This document shows, piece by piece, positions 20,757 through 28,613 of a DNA stretch of 64,000 nucleotides (within the stretch, counting starts at the first letter, position 1; each line of letters begins with the position of its first letter). Position numbers and translations under genes: made by a program. The notes beneath the pieces were generated by a model. The model was not told where the DNA came from, did not search any database, and was given only the letters and a program-made list of their open reading frames with translations. This stretch comes from DASUPK01 sp963800285. GTDB taxonomy: Bacteria; Actinomycetota; Thermoleophilia; Solirubrobacterales; 70-9. The stretch spans positions 104,977-168,976 of the forward strand of contig CAWDAL010000009.1 of assembly GCA_963800285.1 (NCBI GenBank), in the 5' to 3' direction.

Positions 20757-21835
20757 TGGCCGACACAACGAAAAGACGGTCGCCAGCGGAGTCGGGCGGA
20801 TTCGAGACGATCGCCGAGATGGAGGCCGAGGCCCACGCCGGCCGGGACGGCCAGCCGCACGGCGACGACAGCCTGATGGGGCGCTTCGACCGCTGGGGGC
20901 TGCGCCGGTTCAGCGGCTGGGACGCGGTCAAGGCGGTGACGCTCATGACCGTCCTCCTGCTGATCTTCGCGGGCGGCTCCGTGCGCAAGGCGGCCGACGA
21001 GCTCAAGCCCGGCCTCGGCAGGGACATCGTCAGGGCGATCGGCGGTCCCGCGGGCTGGATCTCCGATCAGCTCCCGCTCGCCGACACCCGGCGCGACCTG
21101 ACCTCGTGGCTCTCCCCGGACCAGCAGCTCAGCGGCCAGGGCTTCCGCGCCGGCCCCGGCGGAGCGGGCAGGCCAACGACATCCGTCTCGACGACGCCGC
21201 AGCCGCTTCACAACCTGCTCGTCACCGGCGACTCGCTGTCGACCCCACTGGACATCGAGATCGCGCGCAAGCTCGCCGACCAGGGCGCCGGCGTCCAGGT
21301 CACCAGGGATCCGCACCTCGCCACGGGCATCTCGAACACGGGCCTCGTCGACTGGGGACAGCTCTCCTCCAGTCAGGCGGCCAACGACGACCCCGACGCG
21401 GTCGTTCTGTTCATCGGCGCCAACGAGGGCTATCCGATGCCGGGGCCCAACGGGCAGCAGGTCAATTGCTGCGGACCGGCCTGGGAGGCGATCTTCCAGT
21501 CGAGGGTCGGCCAGATGATGGACAACTACCTGAGCGGCGGGGTCGAACGCATCTACTGGCTCACGGTCCCGACCCAGCGCGATCCCGCCCGCAAGCCCAT
21601 CGCCGACGACGTCAACCAGGCGGTCCGCGAGGCAGCGGCCGAGCGCGGCGCCGCCGTGCGAGTCGTCGACCTGATCCCGACCTTCACGCCGGGCGACACC
21701 TACCGGGACTCGATTCCGATCGACGGCAAGCAGACGATCGTCCGCGAGTCCGACGGCATCCACCTGAACGATGACGGGTCCTCGGTCGCGGCTGATCTGG
21801 TGCTCGCCGCGATCGACAGGGACTTCGACTACTAG
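20756..21835 (+). CDS. SGNH-family acyltransferase partner (DUF459-like), membrane-anchored
   Basis: 359 residues: cytoplasmic Asp/Gly-rich N-terminus (about 65 residues), one membrane helix (VTLMTVLLLIFAGGS), a Pro/Thr linker, then an SGNH domain with VTGDSLS, GANEGYP and DGIHLND. It is likely the extracytoplasmic half of the acylation pair, taking the acyl group delivered by the preceding MBOAT protein and placing it on a wall or exopolysaccharide acceptor. Confidence 0.85.
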   Translation: MADTTKRRSPAESGGFETIAEMEAEAHAGRDGQPHGDDSLMGRFDRWGLRRFSGWDAVKAVTLMTVLLLIFAGGSVRKAADELKPGLGRDIVRAIGGPAGWISDQLPLADTRRDLTSWLSPDQQLSGQGFRAGPGGAGRPTTSVSTTPQPLHNLLVTGDSLSTPLDIEIARKLADQGAGVQVTRDPHLATGISNTGLVDWGQLSSSQAANDDPDAVVLFIGANEGYPMPGPNGQQVNCCGPAWEAIFQSRVGQMMDNYLSGGVERIYWLTVPTQRDPARKPIADDVNQAVREAAAERGAAVRVVDLIPTFTPGDTYRDSIPIDGKQTIVRESDGIHLNDDGSSVAADLVLAAIDRDFDY

Positions 21836-21935
21836 CGGCCACCAGGCCGCGCAACCTTGGAGCGAAGGGCGAAGCCCGTAGCGACTTATGCGGGGCGGCC
21901 GCCTGTGGCCGCGATCTGATGGCGAAGCCGGGTCG
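21835..21935 (+). repeat. Dispersed repeat family 1, copy B
   Basis: Begins at the stop codon of the SGNH gene. Same order as the other copies: GCGGCCACCAGGCCGC, GTAGCGACTTATG, GGCGGCCGCCTGTGGCCGC, GATGGCGAAGCC. It separates two convergent genes and could double as a terminator. Confidence 0.85.
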
Positions 21936-21941
21936 AACGAG

Positions 21942-22337
21942 CTACGTGTTCTGGGTGTAACGGCTCTTCACGCGCTTGGACGCGTTCGAGACCTTGTGGC
22001 ACTTGGCCGTGGCGTTGTACTGCACGTTCGGCACGCCGGTGCGCTTGCCGTCCTTGCACTTGAAGCCGAGCAGCGTGTCGCTGCAGGTGCCGGCCGGGCC
22101 GCCCGTCTGATGGCGGCACCGGTGATAGGCCCTGATCACCTTCTTGCCCTTGGCGCAGCTCACGCCCTGAACCTTGAGCGAGGTGACATAGGAGGCCCCG
22201 AGGTTCTGCTGCTGGCCGCCGATGTCGCACGGAGAGAAGCTGGCCGTGTGCGCGACCGGGGAGGCGCTGCCGCTCGAAGCCAGCAGCGCGGCCATCAGGC
22301 CCGCGAGCGCGAGCGCCCCTGTCAGCGACTTCCTCAA
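21942..22337 (-). CDS. Secreted Cys-rich protein, divergent paralogue 1
   Basis: 131 residues from TTG 22,337: signal peptide (LTGALALAGLMAALLASS), then a domain with seven cysteines. It shares with the gene at 22,414 a clear framework: CDIxG, ASYVTS, YHxCRxQxGG, GTC, GFKC, VQYNA and a C-terminal YTQN. No known family recognised. The two genes are divergent, 76 bp apart, each with a TAGGAT or TAGACT box 9-10 nt before its start. Confidence 0.68.
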   Translation of the reverse strand: MRKSLTGALALAGLMAALLASSGSASPVAHTASFSPCDIGGQQQNLGASYVTSLKVQGVSCAKGKKVIRAYHRCRHQTGGPAGTCSDTLLGFKCKDGKRTGVPNVQYNATAKCHKVSNASKRVKSRYTQNT

Positions 22338-22413
22338 GATGGGCGCGATCCTACCGCTACGACCCGCGGAGCAAGCACTCGGTGGCCGCGAGCGCAACTA
22401 GACTGGCGCGACC

Positions 22414-22797
22414 TTGAAGCGGCTCGCCCTCCTCATCCTGCTCGGCGCCGCGGCGCTCGCCGGATGCGGCGGCGGTGGCTCGTCGGACACAACCAGCACG
22501 GCGGCATCCCTCACCTCCTGCGACATCAACGGCAAGCAGAGGGACTTCAACGCCTCCTACGTCACCTCCATTCAGGTGTCCGGAGCGACCTGTCCGCAGG
22601 CCGAGGAGATCGTCGCCATGTATCACCACTGCCGCAGCCAGAACGGTGGCGCGGGCGGGACCTGCGACTCGCCCCTGCGCGGCTTCAAATGCACGGAGGG
22701 CGCGCGCCAGTCCGTGCCGGGCGTCCAGTACAACGCCACGGTCGACTGCACCAACGGCGACCTCGAGATCAAGAGCACGTACACGCAGAACCTCTAG
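22414..22797 (+). CDS. Cys-rich lipoprotein, divergent paralogue 2
   Basis: 127 residues, TTG start, lipoprotein signal ending LAGC followed by a Gly/Ser tether. It carries the same framework as the divergent paralogue (CDING, ASYVTS, YHHCRSQNGG, GTC, GFKC, VQYNA, YTQN). One copy is secreted and the other lipid-anchored, suggesting a related domain shown at two locations. Function unknown. Confidence 0.72.
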   Translation: MKRLALLILLGAAALAGCGGGGSSDTTSTAASLTSCDINGKQRDFNASYVTSIQVSGATCPQAEEIVAMYHHCRSQNGGAGGTCDSPLRGFKCTEGARQSVPGVQYNATVDCTNGDLEIKSTYTQNL

Positions 22798-22803
22798 GCC
22801 CGG

Positions 22804-23580
22804 GTGAAGTCGATGAGCAGGTATTCGGGAGTTTTCGCGCTGCTGGGCTTGGTCCTGATGTCTCTATCGCAGGCGTCGCCCGCCGCCGCCGGGCGCGTGC
22901 CCCTCGACTGCGGCAAGCAACACACCGGCGAGGCCAAGTTCAATCCATATGGGCCCAGCGCCGGACCCCCGCCCATCGCGATCGGGGATTCCACGATGCT
23001 GTTCCCGATCCCCGATCTGAACAACGCCGGCTTCGACGTCAACGCAAAGGGCTGCCGAGGCTTCAAGCAGGCGGTCTGGGTCGCGCGCGACATGCGCAAC
23101 CGCGGCGTCCTCCCCAAGCTGATCCTGATCAACTCCTACGGCAATGGGGGCGTCAACGACGACCTGATCAAGTTCGCGCTCAAGGTGATCGGGCCGAAGC
23201 GGACGCTGGTGCTGGTGACGGCATATGACGCCGACACCGGTCACCCTCCCGCGCCGGACACGGACGTGATCAAGCGCGCCGCCCGCGACCACCCCGATCA
23301 AATCAAGCTGCTCGACTGGGTTCGCTACAGCCTCCCGCACCACAGGATCGACCCGGAGCCCGGCGCCTGGTTCCTCCCGGACCTTTTCCATCCCAACATC
23401 GCCGGCTCGGCGGCTTACGCGCACTTCCTGGGCCAGGCCCTACCCGGGGGAGGCCCACAGGCCGAGGCGAAGTCCTCGGGAGGTGGCGTACCGTGGTGGC
23501 CGTTCGCCGTGGGGGGTGCGGTGCTGCTGGGTGCGCTGGCGCTCTTTACCCGTCGCGGGCGTGTTCAAAGCCAATCGTGA
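22804..23580 (+). CDS. Membrane-anchored SGNH/GDSL-like hydrolase, paralogue 3
   Basis: 258 residues: N-terminal signal, block I AIGDSTM, DLFHPNIAG near the C-terminus, then a C-terminal helix (WWPFAVGGAVLLGALALF) and basic tail, so it is tethered to the membrane. Close relative of the protein at 18,087. The start may be GTG 22,804 or ATG 22,813. It follows the Cys-rich lipoprotein by 6 nt and overlaps the next gene, so the three form an operon. Confidence 0.72.
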   Translation: MKSMSRYSGVFALLGLVLMSLSQASPAAAGRVPLDCGKQHTGEAKFNPYGPSAGPPPIAIGDSTMLFPIPDLNNAGFDVNAKGCRGFKQAVWVARDMRNRGVLPKLILINSYGNGGVNDDLIKFALKVIGPKRTLVLVTAYDADTGHPPAPDTDVIKRAARDHPDQIKLLDWVRYSLPHHRIDPEPGAWFLPDLFHPNIAGSAAYAHFLGQALPGGGPQAEAKSSGGGVPWWPFAVGGAVLLGALALFTRRGRVQSQS

Positions 23581-24785
23581 CCGCGAAGAAGGCCCTACTC
23601 CCAGTCGTGCTGCTCATCGCCCTGCTCGCCTGCTCGGGCGCGGCCCAGGCACGCGGCGGCGCGGGACACAACCCGGCGACCAAGAAGCTCGAGGACGCCT
23701 TCAAGGTCGCGCTCTACGTCCGCTCGGTGAGCACGGACGGCTGCTATCCGCCGGCCAAACGGCTCGCCAAGGCGATCGGCCGGACCAAGCGGGGCCTCCA
23801 CGTCCGCGTCGCGAAGGGGCCGAACTCCATCCACCGCTTCAACGTGGTCTTCGTCCTCAAGCACGGCACGAACTGCAACAAGGTGATGATGGCCCTGCGC
23901 GCGTCCTCGGGCCTCTACATCCTCAATTCCGCCAAGGGGACGATCCGGGTAAAGGGCCGTGGCGGGCCCAGGGTCGTCCCCGGCGAGCCGGGGCCGCCGA
24001 GGCAGGTCCAGCTCGTCTCGAAGACCTTCAAGATGTCGGCGCCGGATCAGCTCACCAGGCACGAGGTGCTCTGCCCCGGCGGGAAGTACCCGATCGGCGG
24101 CGGCATGCTCGCGAACCCGGGGCCCGGCGCGGACGGGGAGGGCATCTACCCCCACTCCTACGAGCGGCTCGGCGCCCAGCGCGGCTTCCACATCAGCGCG
24201 GTGCTGTTCGATGCGAACTGGGCCTCGACCACACCGCGCAACATCACGATCCAGGCGGTCTGCGCCCGCGGGCAGCTCCCGCAGAACCCGACACCGCACA
24301 AGACGGTCTTCATCCTGCCCGGTCAGGTGAAGTCCGCGACCGCCCGCTGCCCGAAGGGCCAGCGGCTGATCACCGGGGGCTTCCAGCGAACCAACTTCGC
24401 GAGCGACGGCGGTAACTACGTGACGGAGTCCCGGGCCGTCGGGACCAATGCCTGGAAGGTGACCGGCAGCGCCTACATCGGGAGCGGCACCACCGGCGGC
24501 GGCGAGCTCACGGCGATCGCCTACTGCTCGAAGGCGAAGCGCCGGATCCTCACCGAGGTCGCCTCCACCCCGGTCGCGGTGTCCGCCGGCATGAACGCGG
24601 CCGCGACCACGCCGAGCTGCCCCGGACGCCTGCGGCTCACCACCACCGGCTTCGCGCTCGACTCGCCCAACGCCTTCTACTCGGGCAATTCGCTGAACGA
24701 CGACGGCAGCAGCACCGCGAACGCATTCGGCTACTTCGGCCCGGCGAACCTCACCGCGTACGGCTACTGCCAGCGGACGAAGTAG
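23577..24785 (+). CDS. Secreted protein with three internal repeats
   Basis: 402 residues from a GTG that overlaps the previous stop (GTGA). Signal peptide (LLPVVLLIALLACSGAAQA), an N-terminal domain with two Cys, a Gly/Pro linker, then three repeats of about 95 residues, each opening with a Cys-Pro-Gly-like turn (CPGGKYPIGGG, CPKGQRLITGG, CPGRLRLTTTG) and closing with a Cys. No family recognised. Probably a surface protein of the SGNH operon. Confidence 0.65.
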   Translation: MTAKKALLPVVLLIALLACSGAAQARGGAGHNPATKKLEDAFKVALYVRSVSTDGCYPPAKRLAKAIGRTKRGLHVRVAKGPNSIHRFNVVFVLKHGTNCNKVMMALRASSGLYILNSAKGTIRVKGRGGPRVVPGEPGPPRQVQLVSKTFKMSAPDQLTRHEVLCPGGKYPIGGGMLANPGPGADGEGIYPHSYERLGAQRGFHISAVLFDANWASTTPRNITIQAVCARGQLPQNPTPHKTVFILPGQVKSATARCPKGQRLITGGFQRTNFASDGGNYVTESRAVGTNAWKVTGSAYIGSGTTGGGELTAIAYCSKAKRRILTEVASTPVAVSAGMNAAATTPSCPGRLRLTTTGFALDSPNAFYSGNSLNDDGSSTANAFGYFGPANLTAYGYCQRTK

Positions 24786-24801
24786 AGACGAGTCTCGGTT
24801 C

Positions 24802-24847
24802 GGCTGTCCGGAGTTGTGCCCCGTATAGGGGGCGAAGTCCGACAGCC
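24802..24847. terminator. Bidirectional terminator between convergent genes
   Basis: GGCTGTC pairs with GACAGCC and an inner GCCCC pairs with GGGGGC. It lies between the stops of the secreted repeat protein and the aldehyde dehydrogenase. Confidence 0.55.
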
Positions 24848-24857
24848 CCAGCGCGGC

Positions 24858-26354
24858 TCAGCTGATGTTCGCCATCACGTGCTTGACCTGCGTGTAGTCC
24901 TCGAGCCCGTACATGGACAGGTCCTTGCCGTAGCCGGACTGCTTGTAGCCGCCATGCGGCATCTCCGAGACGACCGGGATGTGGTCGTTGATCCAGACGC
25001 AGCCGAACTGGAGCGCCTTGGATACCCGCATCGCGCGTCCGAGGTTCTGAGTCCAGACCGAGGAGGCGAGGCCGTAGCGGGTGCCGTTCGCCCACTGGAT
25101 CGCCTTCTCCTCGGAGGTGAACGGCTGCACCGTGATCACCGGGCCGAAGATCTCGTTCTGGATCATCTCGTCGTTCTGCTTCAGCCCCGCCACGACCGCC
25201 GGCTTCATGAAGAAGCCCGGCCGGCGCGCCTTCTTGCCGCCGGTGACGATCTCTGCGTTGTCGGGACGGCGCTCGAGGAATCCCTCGACCCGCTCGAGCT
25301 GCCGTTCGGAGTTGACCGGGCCGAGGGTCGTGCTGCCGTTCTTGGTGTCGCCGATCTTGAGCGCCTCGGCCTGCTCGGCGAGACCGCTGACGACCTTGTC
25401 GTAGACCTTCTTCGAGGCGAGCACGCGCGTCGCCGCGGTGCAGTCCTGACCGCTGTTGTAGTAGCCAGTGCCCGCGATCGTCTCCATCGCGGTCGCCATG
25501 TCGACGTCGTCGAAGACGATCACCGGCGCCTTGCCGCCGAGCTCGAGGTGGACTCGCTTCAGGGTGTCCGCGGACTCACGGGCGATCCACTTGCCGGTCT
25601 CGGGCGAGCCGGTCAGCGAGACCATGCCGATGTCGGGATGCCGGACGATCGCGGCTCCGGTGGGGTCGCCGTGCCCGCCGACGAAGTTCGCCACGCCGGG
25701 CGGGAAGATCTCCGCGCAGAGCTCAGCAAGCACGGTCAGCGTCGACATCGGCGTAGTCTCCGCCGGCTTCAAGACGAGCGTGTTGCCCGCGGCCAGGGCC
25801 GGAGCGATCTTCCAGATCGCCATCATCATCGGGTAGTTCCAAGGCGTGATCTGGCCGACGACGCCGATCGGCTCGCGCCGGATCCAGGACGTGTAGCCCT
25901 CCAGGTACTCGCCCGTGGCGCGGCCCTCCATGTTCCGGGCGGCTCCCGCGAAGTAGCGGAGGTTGTCGCACATGAAGGGGATCTCGTCCTCGTAGAAGGC
26001 GGAGCGCGGCTTGCCGGCGTCCGCGGACTCGATGTCGGCGAGCTCGTCGGCCCGCTCCTCGATCCGGTCGGCGAGCTTCAGCAGCAGCGCCATGCGGTCG
26101 CCGGGAGTGGTGACGCCCCAGGTCTCAAACGCCCTCTTGGCGGCCTTGACGGCGTCGTCGACGTCGCGCTTGCTCGACAGCGGCGACTTGGCGATCACCT
26201 CACCGGTCGCGGGATTGATGACGTCCTCGCGCTTGCCGTCGGCGGGCGGGACCTGCTTGCCGTCGATCATGTTCTTGAGGGTCATCGCCCTCGGCTTCCC
26301 GTTCCGGCTCGCTCGGGAGCTTCGCGAGTTTCGCTTTGCGGTGGCGGTGGCCAT
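24858..26354 (-). CDS. Gamma-aminobutyraldehyde dehydrogenase-like aldehyde dehydrogenase
   Basis: 498 residues. NAD(P)-dependent aldehyde oxidation: WNYPMMMAIWKIAPALAAGN, the FTGS-equivalent LTGSPETG, active Glu in LELGGKAP and catalytic Cys in NSGQDCTA, the sequence seen in PatD/YdcW aminobutyraldehyde dehydrogenases. The first 20 residues are an unusual basic extension (KRNSRSSRASRNGK). Last gene of a five-gene operon with a transaminase; it would oxidise 4-aminobutanal to GABA, the second step of putrescine breakdown. Confidence 0.87.
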   Translation of the reverse strand: MATATAKRNSRSSRASRNGKPRAMTLKNMIDGKQVPPADGKREDVINPATGEVIAKSPLSSKRDVDDAVKAAKRAFETWGVTTPGDRMALLLKLADRIEERADELADIESADAGKPRSAFYEDEIPFMCDNLRYFAGAARNMEGRATGEYLEGYTSWIRREPIGVVGQITPWNYPMMMAIWKIAPALAAGNTLVLKPAETTPMSTLTVLAELCAEIFPPGVANFVGGHGDPTGAAIVRHPDIGMVSLTGSPETGKWIARESADTLKRVHLELGGKAPVIVFDDVDMATAMETIAGTGYYNSGQDCTAATRVLASKKVYDKVVSGLAEQAEALKIGDTKNGSTTLGPVNSERQLERVEGFLERRPDNAEIVTGGKKARRPGFFMKPAVVAGLKQNDEMIQNEIFGPVITVQPFTSEEKAIQWANGTRYGLASSVWTQNLGRAMRVSKALQFGCVWINDHIPVVSEMPHGGYKQSGYGKDLSMYGLEDYTQVKHVMANIS

Positions 26355-26367
26355 CTCTCCTCCTTGT

Positions 26368-27498
26368 TCAGACTTTCTCTTTGCTGCCGAGCACGTCCTC
26401 GACCGGCGTGTGGTCCACCCCGACGGCTTCCGCGACGGCGGGATGAGTGACAGTAGCGCCGGCGACGTTGATCCCGAGTCTCAGCCCGGGGTCTCGGCGG
26501 GCCGCCCCCGCGACGCCGTGGTCCGCGAGGGCCAGGACGTACGGAAGCGTGGCGTTCGTAAGGGCATAGGTCGACGTGATCGGCACCGCGCCGGGCATGT
26601 TCGCGACGCAGTAGTGAGTGATCCCGTCGACCTCGAAGACGGGGTCGCGATGAGTGGTCGGATGTGAGGTCTCGAAGCAGCCGCCCTGGTCGATCGCGAC
26701 ATCGACGAGGACCGCGTTCTTCTTCATCAGCTTGAGCTGCTCGCGGCGAACGACGTAGGGCGCCTTCGCCCCGTGGACGAGCACCGCACCGATCACCAGA
26801 TCCGCGCGAGGCAGCATCTCCTCGACCGCCAGGGTCGAGGAGAAGACGGTCGACGCGCGCCCGCCGAAGGCGATGTCGAGCTCGCGGAGCTTGTCGATCG
26901 AGACATCGAAGACGAACACGTCGGCCTCCATCCCGATCGCGATGAAGGCAGCGTGCATCCCGACCGCGCCGCCGCCGATGATCATCACGTTCGCCGGCGC
27001 GACGCCGGGGACCCCGCCGAGCAGGATTCCCCGGCCGCCCAGAGGCTTCTCGAGGAAGAAGGCCCCCGCCTGGGTCGCGATCTTGCCGGCCACCTCGCTC
27101 ATCGGGGCGAGCAGCGGCAGGCGGCCCTGAGAGTCCTCGACCGTCTCGTATGCCACGCAGGTGGCGCCGCTCTCCTGAAGCGCCTCCGTGAGCTCACGAG
27201 ACGGGGCCAGGTGCAGGTAGGTGAAGAGGGTGTGCTCCGGCCGGAGCAGGCTGACCTCCTCCGGCTGTGGCTCCTTGACCCCGAGGATCATCTCGGACTG
27301 CTCGAAGACCGCGTCCGCGTCCGGGAGGATGGTCACGCCCTGCGCGGCATAGGCATCATCGGGGATTGCGCTGCCCTCTCCCGCGCCCGTCTCCAGCACC
27401 ACCTCGTGGCCATGCTCGCGAAGCTCACGCGCCCCGGAGGGCGTCAGCGCGACGCGGTACTCGTCCTCCTTGATCTCCGCGGGGACCCCGACCCTCAT
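26368..27498 (-). CDS. ald: Alanine dehydrogenase
   Basis: 376 residues, NAD-dependent oxidation of L-alanine to pyruvate and ammonium. N-terminal MRVGVPAEIKEDEYRVALTP, substrate Lys in GVKEP, catalytic His in LFTYLHLAP and the nucleotide motif IIGGGAVGMHAA all fit Ald. Its start meets the stop of the upstream saccharopine-dehydrogenase-like gene. In this operon it would recycle alanine produced if the transaminase uses pyruvate. Confidence 0.93.
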   Translation of the reverse strand: MRVGVPAEIKEDEYRVALTPSGARELREHGHEVVLETGAGEGSAIPDDAYAAQGVTILPDADAVFEQSEMILGVKEPQPEEVSLLRPEHTLFTYLHLAPSRELTEALQESGATCVAYETVEDSQGRLPLLAPMSEVAGKIATQAGAFFLEKPLGGRGILLGGVPGVAPANVMIIGGGAVGMHAAFIAIGMEADVFVFDVSIDKLRELDIAFGGRASTVFSSTLAVEEMLPRADLVIGAVLVHGAKAPYVVRREQLKLMKKNAVLVDVAIDQGGCFETSHPTTHRDPVFEVDGITHYCVANMPGAVPITSTYALTNATLPYVLALADHGVAGAARRDPGLRLGINVAGATVTHPAVAEAVGVDHTPVEDVLGSKEKV

Positions 27499-28613
27499 CA
27501 GGCTGTCCTCGTCGAGAGGGTTGAGGCCTTCTCGAGCGGCGAGGCTGAGAAGTCGAAGCGCACACCGCGGGTCTCAAGCTCGGCGAACATCTCGTCGGGG
27601 TCGACGCAGCTCTCCGGCGGCAGGGCGCCGCGCCCGGTGATGGAGCCGCGCGCGAGCAGCCTGACCGCCGCCGCCGCGGGCGTGGCCGTGGAGACGATCC
27701 CGCCCCCGAGGCCCCAGGCCTCGTTCGGCGGGGTGACGCTGCGCGCGCGCATCACCGTGTCGGGACCCGTCACCTCGACGATGTGGATCGAGACGGTGGT
27801 GGCTGAGGGGGGCGATGCAGAGCGTGCGACTTCGGCAATCCGCTCCTCGCTCGCCCCCGCCAGCTCCTTGAGGCTCTCGAGCACCGCAGGCGGCAACGAG
27901 AGCGCAAAAGTCACGTTCGGCGCGCCGAAGCTGTCGCCGAAGGTGAGGACCTCGGAATGAAGGGTGAAGATCGTCTCGGCCTCGCCGATCGGGTCGCCGA
28001 AGTCGGCGCGCGGGCCGTCCTGCAGAGGCTTCATCTCCTGCGGCCTGCCGTTGATGATCGCCATCGGCGGCATCGTGATCTCGTCGAGCAGCGTTCGCAG
28101 GGCATAGGGGAAGCTGAGCTCGCCGGTCGGCTTCAGGTCGCGCCCGCCGGCGAGCACGGACATCGAGATGGGCTTGCCGGGCAACTCCCTCACGGCCCGC
28201 GCTGCCAGCAGGTTGGTCTTGCCCGGCGCGGACCCCATCCCGAGCAGGGCGAGCAGCCCGCGCTGCTCGAACTCGCCGGAGAGCTCGAGCTGCTCCCGGG
28301 CGACGTGGTAGAGGCCGCCCAGGTCGATGTAGTGGCAACCGGCGTCCAGGGAGGCGCGCATCGCGGCGAGATTGATCCGGTACGCGGCCGAGTTGACGAG
28401 CACCTCCATGCCCTCGAGCTGCTCGGCGAGATCGGAGGTGGCGTCAGCCTGGCGAGCCTGCGCCTTCCCTCCTCCGTGCTCCATCGCGACCGCCTCCGCC
28501 TTGCGCAGGTCGATGTCGAGCAGCCGCATCTCGGTGACCTCCTCGGACTCCGCGAGGTCCCGCACGATCGCCGGAGCGATGGTCCCGCCCGCTCCGAGCA
28601 CCGCCACCCTCAC
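27498..28613 (-). CDS. Saccharopine dehydrogenase-like oxidoreductase
   Basis: 371 residues from GTG 28,613: Rossmann motif VLGAGGTIA, then YIDLGGLY and the GMGSAPGKTNLLA segment characteristic of the saccharopine dehydrogenase/LYS9-like group. Members oxidise or form secondary amines between an amino acid and an aldehyde or keto acid; the carboxyspermidine dehydrogenases of polyamine synthesis are relatives. In this operon it may act on a polyamine- or lysine-derived adduct. Exact reaction unknown. It overlaps the PucR gene (GTGA). Confidence 0.75.
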   Translation of the reverse strand: MRVAVLGAGGTIAPAIVRDLAESEEVTEMRLLDIDLRKAEAVAMEHGGGKAQARQADATSDLAEQLEGMEVLVNSAAYRINLAAMRASLDAGCHYIDLGGLYHVAREQLELSGEFEQRGLLALLGMGSAPGKTNLLAARAVRELPGKPISMSVLAGGRDLKPTGELSFPYALRTLLDEITMPPMAIINGRPQEMKPLQDGPRADFGDPIGEAETIFTLHSEVLTFGDSFGAPNVTFALSLPPAVLESLKELAGASEERIAEVARSASPPSATTVSIHIVEVTGPDTVMRARSVTPPNEAWGLGGGIVSTATPAAAAVRLLARGSITGRGALPPESCVDPDEMFAELETRGVRFDFSASPLEKASTLSTRTA

